From assembly GCF_963169125.1 (NCBI RefSeq), contig NC_084802.1, positions 15,190,896-15,254,895 on the forward strand: a stretch of DNA of 64,000 nt, read 5' to 3'. The notes beneath the pieces were generated by a model, which saw nothing but the letters and a program-made list of their open reading frames with translations, did not search any database and was not told the origin of the DNA. The translations under genes were made by a program, and so were the position numbers. Position 1 is the stretch's first letter. Each line of letters begins with the position of its first letter. The stretch is from Humulus lupulus (lineage: Eukaryota; Streptophyta; Magnoliopsida; Rosales; Cannabaceae). This document shows, in pieces, positions 24,100 through 35,362 of this stretch.

Positions 24100-24447
24100 G
24101 AAAATAAGTTTAGAGGCAGAAAGATTCGTGACGCTTGGAGAATGTGTATCGATGAGGAATGGAGTCAAGGGGCCGAGCGTTATTCGATTCGAGGATATAG
24201 TCTCCTTTTATGTTTTTATGGTTTTTATGTGTATTTTCCGCATTATTATGAAATGTCTTTTATTTTAAATCTTGTTTTGTTTTAAAGACAATGGGATCCC
24301 AAAATCCTTCTTAGTATTCTGTTTATTTGTAAATAACTCTTATTTTTTCAAGTTACTCAATAAATTATGGTATTTTCGTAAAAATGTAAGTTTTATGTAT
24401 AGTTTCGATAATGGTCCAATTAGTCTAGATTAGTGGGTCATTACAGT

Positions 24448-24458
24448 TGGTATCAGAG
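24448..24458 (+). other. Primer-binding site of element A (tRNA-iMet)
   Basis: TGGTATCAGAG two bases after the 5' LTR, complementary to the 3' end of initiator tRNA-Met, the usual primer of this lineage. Confidence 0.9.
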
Positions 24459-24524
24459 AAAACGGTTCCTTCGCATGAAGTTCTCCTCGATACACATGCT
24501 CAAAGCTCCGAATCGGACCGCCAA

Positions 24525-24599
24525 GTAAGTGTTTAAGTTACAAGTTACAAGTTACTTTGTCTATGTGTATAGCTAACAACTTTAGTGTTTATGTTTCAG
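24525..24599 (+). other. Predicted 75-bp intron between primer site and ORF0
   Basis: Donor CGCCAA|GTAAGTGTT and acceptor TTTATGTTTCAG|T. Removing it puts the ATG of ORF0 (24606) seven bases after the junction. Element B has a matching donor (GTAAGTGTT, 14811) at a similar distance from its LTR. Confidence 0.5.
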
Positions 24600-24605
24600 T
24601 TAAAA

Positions 24606-25073
24606 ATGAATGGAGCTTTAACCTACCAAGATATCCGAGCCATTAAGGCCTTAAAAAGAATAAGGGAGCCAAGAAACACCATAGGAGCCTTAGAAAGGAT
24701 TACACGAAGGTTGCTTTTGTTTCACCAAGCAATAGGTGGCCTTCAAGAGGCTAAACAAATAATGCTAAGATCAACGGAACAATATGTATTAGTGATTAGG
24801 TTGTTTAAAGATTTCCATCCTGTAATAGCAGCCTTAGAAGAAATATGGGAAGAAATGAATGATGAGGATGAATCACCATTAGCAATGAGATACTACTTCC
24901 TCTTAGTTAGGTTCACCGCAAAATTTGAATTTCAATTCACCAAGGAGCAAAAGAATAGGATTCTCACAAACCTTCCTAGAGGGCATTTTGATGCTCATGA
25001 TAATGATGACTATGAGGCTATAGATGATGATATGTTAGATGACGGATCAGATGTAGAAGATCCCGATTTTTAG
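24606..25073 (+). CDS. ORF0 of element A: 155-residue protein of unknown function upstream of gag
   Basis: I do not recognise this protein. The frame opens at 24585, but ATG 24606 is preferred because the seven codons before it fall in a predicted intron and its acceptor (TTTCAG, 24594-24599). The product starts MNGALTYQDIRAIKALKRI. It is mostly predicted helical and basic in the first third (KALKRIREPRN, ERITRR). The middle is hydrophobic (YVLVIRLFKDF, RYYFLLVRF). The last ~25 residues are strongly acidic (DAHDNDDYEAIDDD..., ending VEDPDF). No signal peptide, zinc finger or protease motif is visible. It lies between primer site and gag, in a different frame from gag, with a 527-bp gap. An intact frame in an almost unmutated element suggests it is used, but youth alone could preserve a neutral frame. 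Possible roles are a Gag accessory, regulator or captured host fragment; none is supported directly. Confidence 0.6.
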   Translation: MNGALTYQDIRAIKALKRIREPRNTIGALERITRRLLLFHQAIGGLQEAKQIMLRSTEQYVLVIRLFKDFHPVIAALEEIWEEMNDEDESPLAMRYYFLLVRFTAKFEFQFTKEQKNRILTNLPRGHFDAHDNDDYEAIDDDMLDDGSDVEDPDF

Positions 25074-25600
25074 ATTAGTAGTTTTTATTTGTTTTATTTA
25101 CTTTTATGTTATGATTGTAATAAGTGAAATTGTTTTCCAAATGAATAAACATGCTATTTGAATATCATGTGTGAGTTTGAATTTTTTTCACAATCATAAT
25201 AAATACTAAATAAAATGAATAATGACTGAGTTCGGTGAGGGTGGATACGAATCAATGAACCTGGTTTCCTTGTTGAGAGTTAGGGGGCCTTAGTAGTGGG
25301 AACGATTTTACTGATCCCAGCCCTCCCTCAATATGGTTAACTTTGGAACAAAGATAAGTTTCGAGCCTGAGAATTAAGTCATATAGGATTATTAGAAACA
25401 CACTTAGAAAATAAAGATGACTTGTTTTTCTAAGTATAGAAACCCACTCTAATAATAAATAAAGACCTATATAATTTTTCATAAAAAGTCATAATAAATA
25501 GGTCCGAGATATGTTTGTTTTAGAATAAGTTTTTGCCTTAGAGCCTATTAGGAAAAAAAAGTTCTAACATGTTTCTTTTAACTGTTAGAACTCTGCTACG
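25074..25600 (+). other. Spacer between ORF0 and gag in element A
   Basis: Non-coding and AT-rich. Just before gag there is an acceptor-like TTTCTTTTAACTGTTAG|A (ending 25588), 12 bases upstream of the gag ATG. Leader donor 24525 could therefore splice either to ORF0 (24599) or directly to gag (25588), giving alternative mRNAs. This is inference from splice-like motifs. Confidence 0.35.
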
Positions 25601-28600
25601 ATGTCTCTCCGAAGATCTGCTCGCACCAACGGGAACGCTTCCAACGATGTTCCAGCGACCAATGCGGTCCCTACCGTTCGCCGAAGGAGAGTGCGTGTTA
25701 CTGCTCGCCGCAATGCGCCGGCACAGCCAGCTGACAACACTGCAGAGATTGCCAGACTGCGACAGCAAGTTGAGGAACTTCTGCAGCAACAACGCCAACA
25801 GGCTCAATCTCAGCCTCAGCCTCCGCCACAGCCACAGCCGCAGCCGCAGCCACAGCCAATGGCCCCAGCACCCCAACAAGTTGGTCCGTATGGGGGATGG
25901 CCTATGACGAACTACGCTCCTTATCCTGTACAGCATATGGAGCCAGTGTACGAGAGGTTCCGCAAGCAGCACGCTCCGAACTTCGAAGGGACTACGGACC
26001 CCTTTGAAGCAGAAGAATGGCTAAGGAATGTGGAGCCGATCCTAGCCCACATGAACCTTAATAATGCTGACCGCATATCCTGCGTCTCATCTTTACTCAA
26101 GAAAGATGCCAGGATATGGTGGGATTTGGTCCAGCAATCCCACGATGCTGCCACTATGACGTGGACCCGATTTGTGGAGCTCTTCCACAAGAAGTACTAC
26201 AATTCAGCAGTGCTTGCTACGAGAGTTGAGGAGTTCACCAATCTGAAGCAAGGGAACTTAACAGTGGCAGAATATGCTCGTCAGTTTGATCGCTTAGCCA
26301 AGTTCGCGGCAGAGTTAGTTCCGACCGATTATCTGAGGGTGAACAAATTCGTGAGAGGACTCCGACCAAAGATTGAGATGGGGGTGAAGCTAGCAAACCC
26401 GGGAAACACTTCATATGCCGACGTTCTTGAGACGGCAATTGAAGTAGAAAGGTTGCAAGCCAACGTGAGCAAAGAAGAAGCCAGCAAGCCGGAACCTAGG
26501 CAGCAGAGCCAACCTCAGGCCAGTCGGAACAACAATCAGTCCAGCAACAGTCAGTCCAACAACAACGGTAACGGACAGAAGAGAAGGCATCCTGACAACA
26601 AGCAAGCCGACAACAATAAAAGGGCACGACCAAGTAATGGGGGAAATAGGTCGGGCTACGTGGAATACCCGCCATGTGCCAAATGTCAGAAGAAGCACCC
26701 CGGAGAATGTCGTGCCAACACCAAGGAGTGTTTCAACTGTGGTCAAGAAGGGCATCGTAAAAGAGACTGTCCTCAGCAAAAGCCGGAAGGAAAGAAGGAC
26801 GAAAAGATGGTTCCTGCTCGGGTTTTTGCTTTAACCCAAGGAGAGGCGGATGCTAGCAACAAGGTGGTCACAGGTCAGGTTTCCATCCTCAATAAATTAT
26901 GTCATGTATTATTTGATTCGGGAGCCACCCATTCGTATATTTCGTTAGGAATGATAGATAAACTAGACAAACCTAGTGAAAGATTTAGAACTAGGTTTGC
27001 AACCGAGTTGCCTTCGGGCAAAGTAGTTCTATCATCACGAATTGTACGAGGCGTACCAATCAAGATTGAGGACAAGGAACTAGAAGGAGACCTGATAGAG
27101 CTGGTGATCAAAGACTTCGACGTCATACTAGGCATGGATTGGCTAGCACGGCATGGCGCAACGATCGACTGCAGACGCAAGAAGGTGACATTCGATACTC
27201 CTGACGGCCAGAAACTGTGCTTCATGGGACAAGCTTCAGGACTACGCACACCGTTAGTATCATCTCTCAAAGCTCAGAGAATGATGGAGAAAGGATGTCA
27301 AGCATTCTTAGCCAACATCACGAATGTGGAGAAGGAGACATCACTCAAAGTTGGAGATGTTCGAGTCATACAAGAATTTCCAGAAGTTTTCCCCGATGAC
27401 TTGCCAGGATTGCCGCCAACTAGAGAAATAGACTTCACGATAGAATTAGTACCGGGCACCGAGCCTATCTCTAAGGCACCATACCGGATGGCACCTACGG
27501 AACTCAAGGAGTTAAAGACGCAGCTACAAGAACTCCTAGACTTGGGTTTCATTAGGCCAAGCCATTCACCATGGGGAGCTCCGGTACTATTCGTGAAAAA
27601 GAAGGACGGAAGTATGCGCATGTGCATAGACTACCGTGAGCTGAATAAAGTAACGATTAAGAACAAATACCCGCTACCTCGGATTGATGATTTGTTTGAT
27701 CAACTCCGAGGCGCGACTGTATTCTCTAAGATCGATTTACGGTCCGGGTATCATCAGCCCAAGGTAAAGGGGGAAGATATTCCTAAGACAGCCTTTAGGA
27801 CTCGTTATGGACATTACGAGTTCTTGGTTATGTCTTTTGGTCTTACTAACGCGCCAGCCGCGTTTATGGACTTAATGAATAGGGTCTTCAAGGACTACTT
27901 GGATAAATTCGTCGTTGTGTTCATCGACGACATTTTAATTTACTCCAAGGATGAAGTGGAGCACGAGGAACACTTGAGGATAATTTTGACGCGATTGAAG
28001 GAGCACCAACTCTACACGAAGTTCAAGAAATGCGAGTTTTGGCTCTCACAAGTGGCGTTCCTCGGGCACATCATATCGAAAGACGGAGTTGCAGTAGATC
28101 CATCGAAGGTAGAGGCCGTGAAAGATTGGCCTAGACCAAAGAACGCGTCGGAAGTAAGAAGCTTCTTAGGGCTAGCAGGTTACTATAGAAAGTTTGTAGA
28201 GGGCTTTTCTAAAATAGCCACTCCACTCACCAACCTGACCCGGAAGCAACAAAAGTTTAACTGGAATGATAAGTGTGAGGAAAGCTTCCAGTTGCTTAAG
28301 GATAAGCTTTGCTCAACACCAGTACTTAGTGTCCCAACACCCAACGACAAGTTCGTTGTCTACTGTGATGCATCAAAGTTAGGATTGGGATGCGTACTGA
28401 TGCAAAATGACAAGGTGATAGCCTACGCGTCACGTCAGTTAAAGGAGTATGAACAACGCTATCCAACTCACGATATGGAGTTGGCAGCGGTGGTCTTTGC
28501 GTTAAAAATCTGGCGCCATTATCTTTACGGAGAACGGTGCGAGATTTATACGGACCACAAAAGTTTAAAATACTTCTTTACTCAGAAGGAGCTTAACATG

Positions 28601-30247
28601 AGGCAGCGCCGGTGGTTGGAATTAGTAAAGGATTACGACTGCGAAATCCTATACCACCCGGGGAAGGCAAACGTAGTTGCCGATGCACTTAGCCGAAAAA
28701 GTTATGGGAACTTAGCAGCCTTATCCGGAATAGAAAAGCCACTACAGCAGGAGCTTATCAGTGCCGGAATAGAAGTGGTTGTAGGCAAGCTGGCTAACTT
28801 GTCTATCCAATCGAATCTGCTAGAAGACATACGGAATGGTCAGAGACATGATGATTCACTAGCAACGCACATGAATGCAGTCCGAGAAGGCAAGACTACA
28901 GATTTCTCAATATCCAGTCAAGGTTTATTGAGATATAAGGATCGAGTATGCGTGCCAGACGATCAGAGTATTAAGAAGACGATCCTAGAAGAAGCGCACA
29001 GTACTCCGTACTCAGTTCATCCAGGGTCTACCAAGATGACTCATGACATCAAGGCAGTCTATTGGTGGCCAGGGATGAAGAAGGACATAGCAGAGTATGT
29101 ATCTAAGTGTCTGGTATGCCAGCAAGTGAAGGCGGAGCATCAGCGACCTGCAGGATTATTGCAACCGCTTAGCATACCGGAGTGGAAGTGGGACGATATA
29201 GCCATGGACTTCGTGACGGGTCTGCCAAAGACAAATAAGCAGCATGATTCTGCTTGGATAGTCATAGATAGACTAACCAAGTCGGCTCATTTTCTGCCTG
29301 TTAAGACTTCTTATACGGCAGACCAATATGCAGACATCTACATCCAAGAGATTGTACGATTGCATGGAATCCCCAAGACGATAGTATCAGATAGAGGATC
29401 AGTGTTTACGTCAAGATTTTGGAGAAGCTTACAGCAAGCCATGGGTACTAAGTTAAGTCTTAGTACAGCTTTCCATCCTCAGACAGATGGGCAGTCAGAG
29501 CGTACGATTCAGATTTTAGAGGATATGCTACGCGCATGTGTACTTGACTTCGGAGGATCGTGGAACAAGTACTTGCCGCTGATCGAGTTCTCGTACAACA
29601 ACAGCTACCAGTCGACGATCGAGATGGCACCTTATGAGTTGCTATATGGAAGAAGGTGTCGATCACCGTTGCACTGGGACGAGGTAGGAGAAAGGCAGCT
29701 TCTAGGGCCCGAAGCTGTTAGACAAGCACAAGAAGCAGTAACGCTTATTAGACAGCGTATGCTTGCTGCTCAAAGCCGACAGAAGAGCTATGCGGATACC
29801 AAGCGACGCGATGTGGAGTTCCAAGTTGGAGATCAAGTCTTCCTGAAGATATCTCCTATGAAGGGTGTCAAGCGGTTCGGGAAGAAAGGCAAGCTCAGTC
29901 CCCGATTCTTAGGTCCTTTTGAGATATTGGACAAAGTGGGACCAGTTGCGTATAGACTAGCCCTACCGCCAGCACTAGCCGATAGTCACAACGTCTTCCA
30001 CATCTCGATGTTACGCAAGTATGTGTCAGACCCATCTCACGTCCTCAAGTACGACACCATAGCACTCCAGAAGGACTTAAGTTACGAGGAACGACCGATT
30101 AGCATCCTAGATAGGGGGATGAAGCAGTTACGGTCCAAGAGCTTTCCTATAGTTAAAGTCCTGTGGAGCAATAGTTCTGAACGCGAGGCAACGTGGGAGT
30201 TGGAAGAGGACATGCAGAGCCGGTATCCGGAGTTATTTGGTAAGTAA
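25601..30247 (+). CDS. Gag-Pol polyprotein of element A, 1548 residues, with chromodomain
   Basis: One uninterrupted frame encodes the whole retrotransposon polyprotein. In order: basic N-terminus and a Gln/Pro tract (about residues 60-90); the retrotransposon gag domain (about 105-270); a CCHC knuckle (C377, C380, H385, C390); aspartic protease with FDSGATHS (D439); reverse transcriptase with FIDDILIYS (D776, D777); RNase H (YCDAS, D923; DALSR, D1028); integrase with zinc-binding H1133, H1140, C1170, C1173 and DDE residues D1203, D1264, E1300 (35 residues between the last two); the GPY/F-like module ([10 protein letters not shown]); and a C-terminal chromodomain (about 1496-1547, W1532 in EATWELEED). 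Gene order and chromodomain place it with Tekay/Del chromoviruses. The ATG follows an acceptor-like TTAG. Small departures from the usual motifs ([14 protein letters not shown]) do not touch catalytic residues. It should form particles, copy RNA to DNA and integrate, with the chromodomain guiding insertion to silent chromatin, as known for the family. Confidence 0.97.
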   Translation: MSLRRSARTNGNASNDVPATNAVPTVRRRRVRVTARRNAPAQPADNTAEIARLRQQVEELLQQQRQQAQSQPQPPPQPQPQPQPQPMAPAPQQVGPYGGWPMTNYAPYPVQHMEPVYERFRKQHAPNFEGTTDPFEAEEWLRNVEPILAHMNLNNADRISCVSSLLKKDARIWWDLVQQSHDAATMTWTRFVELFHKKYYNSAVLATRVEEFTNLKQGNLTVAEYARQFDRLAKFAAELVPTDYLRVNKFVRGLRPKIEMGVKLANPGNTSYADVLETAIEVERLQANVSKEEASKPEPRQQSQPQASRNNNQSSNSQSNNNGNGQKRRHPDNKQADNNKRARPSNGGNRSGYVEYPPCAKCQKKHPGECRANTKECFNCGQEGHRKRDCPQQKPEGKKDEKMVPARVFALTQGEADASNKVVTGQVSILNKLCHVLFDSGATHSYISLGMIDKLDKPSERFRTRFATELPSGKVVLSSRIVRGVPIKIEDKELEGDLIELVIKDFDVILGMDWLARHGATIDCRRKKVTFDTPDGQKLCFMGQASGLRTPLVSSLKAQRMMEKGCQAFLANITNVEKETSLKVGDVRVIQEFPEVFPDDLPGLPPTREIDFTIELVPGTEPISKAPYRMAPTELKELKTQLQELLDLGFIRPSHSPWGAPVLFVKKKDGSMRMCIDYRELNKVTIKNKYPLPRIDDLFDQLRGATVFSKIDLRSGYHQPKVKGEDIPKTAFRTRYGHYEFLVMSFGLTNAPAAFMDLMNRVFKDYLDKFVVVFIDDILIYSKDEVEHEEHLRIILTRLKEHQLYTKFKKCEFWLSQVAFLGHIISKDGVAVDPSKVEAVKDWPRPKNASEVRSFLGLAGYYRKFVEGFSKIATPLTNLTRKQQKFNWNDKCEESFQLLKDKLCSTPVLSVPTPNDKFVVYCDASKLGLGCVLMQNDKVIAYASRQLKEYEQRYPTHDMELAAVVFALKIWRHYLYGERCEIYTDHKSLKYFFTQKELNMRQRRWLELVKDYDCEILYHPGKANVVADALSRKSYGNLAALSGIEKPLQQELISAGIEVVVGKLANLSIQSNLLEDIRNGQRHDDSLATHMNAVREGKTTDFSISSQGLLRYKDRVCVPDDQSIKKTILEEAHSTPYSVHPGSTKMTHDIKAVYWWPGMKKDIAEYVSKCLVCQQVKAEHQRPAGLLQPLSIPEWKWDDIAMDFVTGLPKTNKQHDSAWIVIDRLTKSAHFLPVKTSYTADQYADIYIQEIVRLHGIPKTIVSDRGSVFTSRFWRSLQQAMGTKLSLSTAFHPQTDGQSERTIQILEDMLRACVLDFGGSWNKYLPLIEFSYNNSYQSTIEMAPYELLYGRRCRSPLHWDEVGERQLLGPEAVRQAQEAVTLIRQRMLAAQSRQKSYADTKRRDVEFQVGDQVFLKISPMKGVKRFGKKGKLSPRFLGPFEILDKVGPVAYRLALPPALADSHNVFHISMLRKYVSDPSHVLKYDTIALQKDLSYEERPISILDRGMKQLRSKSFPIVKVLWSNSSEREATWELEEDMQSRYPELFGK

Positions 30248-30273
30248 ATTTCGAGGACGAAATTCTTTTTAGT

Positions 30274-30283
30274 AGGGGAGAAT
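30274..30283 (+). other. Polypurine tract of element A
   Basis: AGGGGAGAAT directly before the 3' LTR; the plus-strand primer site. Confidence 0.8.
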
Positions 30284-32198
30284 TGTAGAGTCCAAGAACT
30301 TTACTTAGCTAATTGTTTAGTAGTATTATAGTATGTTTAGTGTTATCATTGTTACTTTGGATTTTTGGTTCAGACCGGGAGTTATTTGGACACTCATAGT
30401 AGTACTTATAGATTTTCTAAGTTTAACCTATAGTTTAAGAATATTAAGTATAACCTAAGGTTTGATTAATGTGTCTGATATTAAGGAATATATTATTATA
30501 TTATAAGGTTTAGACATCAACCAATAGGATTTTAAGCACATGTTTTGAATGGTAATTAAGGATTTAGTATTTTTGAGGATTAAATTAAATAAGGGTAAAA
30601 GTTTGAATGTATAGGGTCAGTCAGCAGCTTTGAGCACGTTGAGGGCTTAGTCAAGGCTGTTTACTCCATTCAAACTCAGCTAAAAATGTGTAAATTCGTG
30701 TTTAAATATTCAGCGTATGCCGATATATCGCAGCTATAGGGGGCGATATGTCGCAGCACGTAGATACGGAAAACACGAATCGATGCACGGTCGCCTCGGG
30801 AACAAAGGTCCAGGCGATATATCGCCTATAGGGGGCGATATATCGCCTCCACCAGCATGAATTCAAATACATTTGAATTCTTTTCCCTTCAGCCATTCAA
30901 ACTCCTTCAACAGTCCAGCATCTTCTGAACGAGTCTTCAGCCTCTGCTGAACGATTATTCAAATGATTTTCACCTAAAAAGCCATTATTTTTATTCAAGT
31001 AAAATCAAGATATTTTCATTCCCAAACTCTATAAATAGGACCTAGTACCCAGCCATTATTCACCATTTGCTCTAAGTTCAGAGGCTGCTAGTGTTAAGTG
31101 AGTGTGAGAGTGTAAACACTTGGTTTGGGGAAAAACTATAAGCTTAAACATCATAAGCTTATCAAACACTTAGGAAGTGAGTTCTATAGTATTTCGGTGG
31201 AGGTTAGATTGATCTTGCAATCTTTGAGGTAAACCCAAAACTCTAGTCCTTTCTGTATTCTATGTTATTTCTTTTCTCAAAACCTTCTACTCAGTCCCCT
31301 AACCTTATTCTTATTTTTGGTTAGGGAATCCAAGTTCTTAAGCACTTAAGTGGTGGTAAGCATATTTTCGTTTAATGGTTTAGTCTTCCTATTCTCTTTC
31401 ATTTCATCTCCTTTCTTTAGACTCACCCTTGTTCATTGTGGTTTTAGGAGTGTTCCAAAAGTCCTAACTCAGTCCATTTTATCCCGGTAACTTTGGTAAG
31501 GAAAATAGGCTAGAATTAATATGTTATGTGCTTATGTTATCTATATGTTTATGTTATTAAAAGTGTTATGATATGTATATGTGTATGTAGGCTTGGGCAT
31601 ATGACCCATATGACTAACAAGACCCCAAATGGGTTATGGGCATATGACCTACTTAGCTAGTAGGACCCCATTAACCCCATGGGCATATGCTTGTTTAGTC
31701 TATGGGACCCCAAGTAATAATGGCCATTATAATAAGTGTATGTTATATGTATTATGTTAAGTCTTTATGTTTTCTTATGAAATTATGTATGTGACTTTGT
31801 GTTAGATTTTCCTTACTGGGCATTAGGCTCACTCCTTTCTGTTTATGTGCAGGAAAATAAGTTTAGAGGCGGAAAGATTCGTGACGCTTGGAGAATGTGT
31901 ATCGATGAGGAATGGAGTCAAGGGGCCGAGCGTTATTCGATTCGAGGATATAGTCTCCTTTTATGTTTTTATGGTTTTTATGTGTATTTTCCGCATTATT
32001 ATGAAATGTCTTTTATTTTAAATCTTGTTTTGTTTTAAAGACAATGGGATCCCAAAATCCTTCTTAGTATTCTGTTTATTTGTAAATAACTCTTATTTTT
32101 TCAAGTTACTCAATAAATTATGGTATTTTCGTAAAAATGTAAGTTTTATGTATAGTTTCGATAATGGTCCAATTAGTCTAGATTAGTGGGTCATTACA
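30284..32198 (+). repeat. 3' LTR of element A
   Basis: 1915 bp, the same length as the 5' LTR. Palindromes at 30720-30847, TATA at 31030 and predicted intron 31496-31852 are all retained. The two differences I see from the 5' copy are transitions (T/C and A/G). Confidence 0.97.
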
Positions 32199-32203
32199 CT
32201 GAG

Positions 32204-32437
32204 GTACGATACCTTGGGTTTGTAGGAGGATTTGTCATTAGATGAACATCCAGTGAAAATACTCGATCGAAAGGACAAAGTCCTAAGGAATACGACCATT
32301 TCCTTGGTGAAGGTATTGTGGAGGAACAGTGTTGTTTGGGAGGCAACTTGAGAATTAGAGTATGATATGCAGCAGCAGTATCCCAAGTTGTTTGAGTAAA
32401 AAATTTAGGACAAAATTTCTTTTCAGGGGAGGATAAT
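32204..32437 (+). pseudogene. Element B integrase C-terminus: chromodomain and polypurine tract
   Basis: Continues B pol after the element A insertion; 32199-32203 is A's TSD. The frame reads LSLDEHPVKILDRKDKVL (32241 on), then KVLWRNSVVWEAT, followed by a stop at 32349-32351 where the conserved Trp codon of EATWE is expected (TGG to TGA), then YPKLFE and the natural stop at 32398. The tract CAGGGGAGGATAAT (32424-32437) precedes the 3' LTR. Confidence 0.85.
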
Positions 32438-32559
32438 TGTAATATTCGTTTTCTCAAAAAGGGTAATTTTGTAATTTTCCACTGAGATTATTTTGTCATT
32501 TTACATATTTATGAGTTTAGATATGCATGGACGAAATCTCGGAAAATTGGGGCGTTACC
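32438..32559 (+). repeat. 3' LTR of element B, internally deleted to 122 bp
   Basis: The first ~92 bases (TGTAATATTCGTTTTCTC... to ATATGCATGG) match the start of the 5' LTR, and the last ~28 (AATCTCGGAAAATTGGGGCG TTACC) match its end. About 1.9 kb between them is missing. The last base is C instead of A. The exact CGACG TSD follows. Confidence 0.85.
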
Positions 32560-32564
32560 CGACG

Positions 32565-34452
32565 TCTAGTGTTACTGCACCATACATCAGTTGCAAGTTA
32601 ACTAACATCTAGATAATTAAACAACAAATTTTTTTCCCTTTTTTCCTTTTAAAAATTGTATTAATCTCAAAAAATATTGTTGTAGTTTTACATACAAAAT
32701 TACAGATAAGGAATAACATAGAACAAATATCACATATTTGCATTAGTAACTCAAAATATCTAAAATTGATTTCTAAAAGTTACCTTGTATAAAATATTGA
32801 TTAATCCTAAAGTAAAATTTAGCATTATTTATCTTTTTTTATAGCATAAATACCATTTTTCCCCTGTCTTATGCGAAAGTTATCGATCAGTCCCTCTATT
32901 TTGTTAAATGACAATTCGGATCATGCAATTTGCAAAAAGGAACAAAATTATACCCTAGACTCGAATTTGGTCAAAATATTTTTCAATATGACCAAAATAT
33001 CATGAGATTTTTTTAATTAATGAATCGCTTAAATAATTGAAAATAGATTTTAAATCAAAATAAAAATAAAATCTTAAAAAACTATTCTAATTTTAATTTA
33101 GCAAAAAAATCAAAATTTAAATAAAACTTGTAAATCCTAAAATTGGCAAATTTTATAGAGATGTCTTTTTATTTAAAAGATGATTTTAAATTCCTTTTTA
33201 TTGTGATTTTTCGGAATTAATATATTGGATTAATTTGTAAGGTTTGTAAATAATTCCTTATTTAGTTTGATATTCTAACAATATGTTTATAAAATGAATT
33301 TGTATCTTGGTTTTATAAAGAAAATATTATGTGCTTATTCGAATTCATTTTTAGAATATTTTTCTATTGATTTTTGTGCTGCTCAAGATAATTACCTTTC
33401 AAGAAATATAATCTTTGAATAAATTAATTGTTATTTCTATCTTGATAAATTTGATCTGACGCAGATATTAGCTGTCCCTGCAAAATCCGCGTCTGTCGGA
33501 TCAGAATCAACTAAAAATGACAAATCTTCATGAATCAAGAATAACTTCAAATATTCTTGCTTTTATTGGAGATTATTTTTCAGAGTCTTTCTGAGCACGA
33601 AATGGTCTCTATAAATAGGTTTCTAGGGCCTTGAGAAAAATTGAACTCTTTGGTGCATAGTTTGTGAGTGAATTGTAATATTTGTAAGAGTTCATAGTTT
33701 GTATTCAAGATCATTGTATTCACGTGATCTTGTAGTAAAATGAGTGTTTAGTTTTGTGATGAGTCTATACCACATCATGTGAATACATGTTGTAATTTAA
33801 ACACAATTCTTATAGTCTTCAGGAGAAGATTTTTACAAGCCTTTCGTCGGGAGGATGCAAGCACTCGCTGGCCATTGAAGGGAGTTCAAGTGGTTAGGCA
33901 TTTCAATCAAAATCAGAATAGAGAAGAGAAGTACAACAAAGTTGCGGTAAATCTACAGATGGATTCCTGTTTTGTTTAAGTCAATATTTTGTACTTCTGA
34001 TTCTTTATTAATTGGTTGGGCGTGGCCCCAAGGAGTAGGTTATCCAAAAGAGTTTCTAAACCTTGTAAAAATTCGGTGTATTCTTTCTTGGTTTTGCAAT
34101 GTCTTTTATTGTGTTAAGTTTCTGTCATGATAAGTTCTTATTCTGTCTTGACAGAACTGAAATATGTTTCAACATTTAATTACCATTACACACTTTAATT
34201 AATTCACCTATTTTGATTAATAAGGTAATTATTAAAAATGGAATTTCAAAACTTAAAGTTTATATCTATTCTAAACAAAAATTTAAAACAAAATTCAAAG
34301 TCCTCTCTAAAATTTAATTCAGATTTGTATACATCCAACTAAAACAAAAATCATTCAAATAATAGAAACTTGAATTTAATTTACAACCTAGATTTGTTGA
34401 TCTAGATTTACAATAACAATAGAAAATCTATATAAAAAAATAGATTTGAAGG
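32565..34452. other. Non-LTR sequence between elements B and C, no gene
   Basis: The first ~60 bases carry CATCAGTTG/CATCTAG motifs like those after the CACTA end at 10073, so this may be the interior of that transposon. From about 33440 to 34175 it resembles an LTR promoter region: an inverted repeat (GATCTGACGCAGAT / ATCCGCGTCTGTCGGATC), a plant TATA box (CTCTATAAATAGG, about 33609-33621) and leader-like sequence. I suspect a decayed Ty1/copia-like LTR but could not fix its ends. The 66-codon frame at 33779 has no recognisable content. Confidence 0.4.
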
Positions 34453-35290
34453 TGTTACACCCAGATTTCGAGAATGGGAAGTTTGATCTCAAAGCTCAGG
34501 CTCGTAATGTGTATGCTCGAGACTAGCACAGTCGTCATGTGGTCAGCAGGTTAGAGACAACCTCGCTAAGCAGTAATTGATAACTTCGGATTGGTGAGCT
34601 CGGGAACTATGTAATCTCAGAGGAGCTCCGAGGTTATAAGCTAGGCTCGCAACTTGCAATGACAATGATTCAACACTTGTATGAATTTCTTGATTTATTT
34701 CCTGCCCTCAGACAAGACAATTCAAGCTCAAGTATTGTAAGCTCGAGGAAGATGGTCTCGTCAAACATCACTTGTTGGGAACATAGGTGAACCAAGGTGA
34801 TGAGCTCACAATAGGCAAACGGTCTCGAAGGCGTGTGAATCTATCATCCAAGCTCGTCAGCCATGTGTGAATGAGTTTATTGTTGTAAAATCCCTATGTT
34901 TAAGGGATTGTATGTAATTTGTTATTAAATCCCAAATATCATGGGATATTACTGCGTACGTAGTAACTAAATGCATTTAATGGCATTATTTTATTTGATT
35001 TGTAAAATAACTTCCTGAAATATGAGGGAAGATATTCTGTGGACCACTCTATAAATAGTGTGGAGCAATTCATTTGTAAGGGGCGAGAATATTGATATTG
35101 GAAAAACTCTGTACAATTGCTTCCGGAAAGCTATCAAAGAATTCCAAAAAGTTAATAACATAAACTCGTGGACTAGGCAAATTTTAATTGCGGAACCACG
35201 TAAAAGATCCTACCTACATTTTTTATTTCCTCTGGTATATTTTTGTTTAATTGCTCTTCTTCTTTAAGTTGACGAAAAATGGTGTCAATA
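34453..35290 (+). repeat. 5' LTR of element C
   Basis: It starts TGTTACACCC and ends GTGTCAATA. The TG...TA ends are non-canonical but are fixed by the TSD and by the 3' LTR having the same edge. A TATA box (TATAAATA) lies at 35050-35057, within an ACTCTATAAATAGTG context. GAGCTCG/AAGCTCG motifs recur through U3. Confidence 0.93.
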
Positions 35291-35291
35291 G

Positions 35292-35309
35292 TTTGGTGCT
35301 TTCATTGAG
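35292..35309 (+). other. Candidate primer-binding site of element C
   Basis: TTTGGTGCTTTCATTGAG one base after the 5' LTR. It is not the tRNA-Met sequence used by the chromoviruses here. The matching tRNA was not identified. Confidence 0.55.
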
Positions 35310-35362
35310 AGCAATTAAACAAGACATGAGCTTGTTTAGTCAGAGAGCCTCTCGGATCATCA

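Larger units (their letters stand above)
22531..24445 (+). repeat. 5' LTR of element A
   Basis: TGTAGAGTCCAAG...GGGTCATTACA. U3 runs from 22531 to about 23305 with four palindromic motifs and a TATA box. R-U5 carries donor-like TTTGAG|GTAAAC (23476) and the predicted intron 23743-24099. An inverted repeat, GAATTCAAAT/ATTTGAATTC, lies at 23106-23127. An AATAAA-like signal (TCAATAAATT) lies near 24357. Relatives: A2 (98% or more by eye over most of its length) and K (diverged). Confidence 0.97.
22531..32198 (+). mobile_element. Element A: complete, young Ty3/gypsy chromovirus (Tekay/Del type), 9668 bp
   Basis: The two LTRs are 1915 bp each (22531-24445, 30284-32198) and exact CTGAG duplications flank the element (22526-22530, 32199-32203). 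By eye the LTRs differ at only two positions (near 23057 and 24116), about 0.1%; at 1.3e-8 substitutions per site per year this implies some tens of thousands of years. The internal order is tRNA-Met primer site, spliced leader, ORF0 of unknown function, an uninterrupted gag-pol with chromodomain, and polypurine tract. It landed in the integrase of element B. Nothing visible prevents activity. Confidence 0.97.
10280..32559 (+). mobile_element. Element B: old Ty3/gypsy chromovirus, with nested insertions
   Basis: The 5' LTR starts TGTAATATTTGTTTTCTCG at 10280 and the 3' LTR starts TGTAATATTCGTTTTCTCA at 32438. CGACG flanks the whole element (10275-10279 and 32560-32564), an exact TSD. Removing the nested insertions E1, D (with I1) and A leaves about 6.1 kb. 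The internal region keeps scraps of gag, then RT, RNase H, integrase and chromodomain, all with stops and frameshifts; the protease was not found. Most of the 3' LTR is deleted. B is a dead element and the platform for three later insertions. Confidence 0.9.

Noticed and set aside
24046..24285. 79-codon frame repeated at 31799 and 54601
   Set aside because: Lies in R-U5 of the A-family LTR across the predicted splice acceptor; repeated only because LTRs are repeated.
30702..30896. 64-codon minus-strand frame repeated at 53517
   Set aside because: Antisense reading of the GATATATCG palindrome cluster in U3.
33290..34190. Ty1/copia solo LTR
   Set aside because: TATA box and leader-like sequence suggest it, but I could not find TG...CA ends with a matching target duplication, so it is only noted in the region entry.
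35058..35267. 69-codon frame in the C LTRs (also 51102)
   Set aside because: LTR leader just downstream of the TATA box; the two copies differ freely at amino-acid level.
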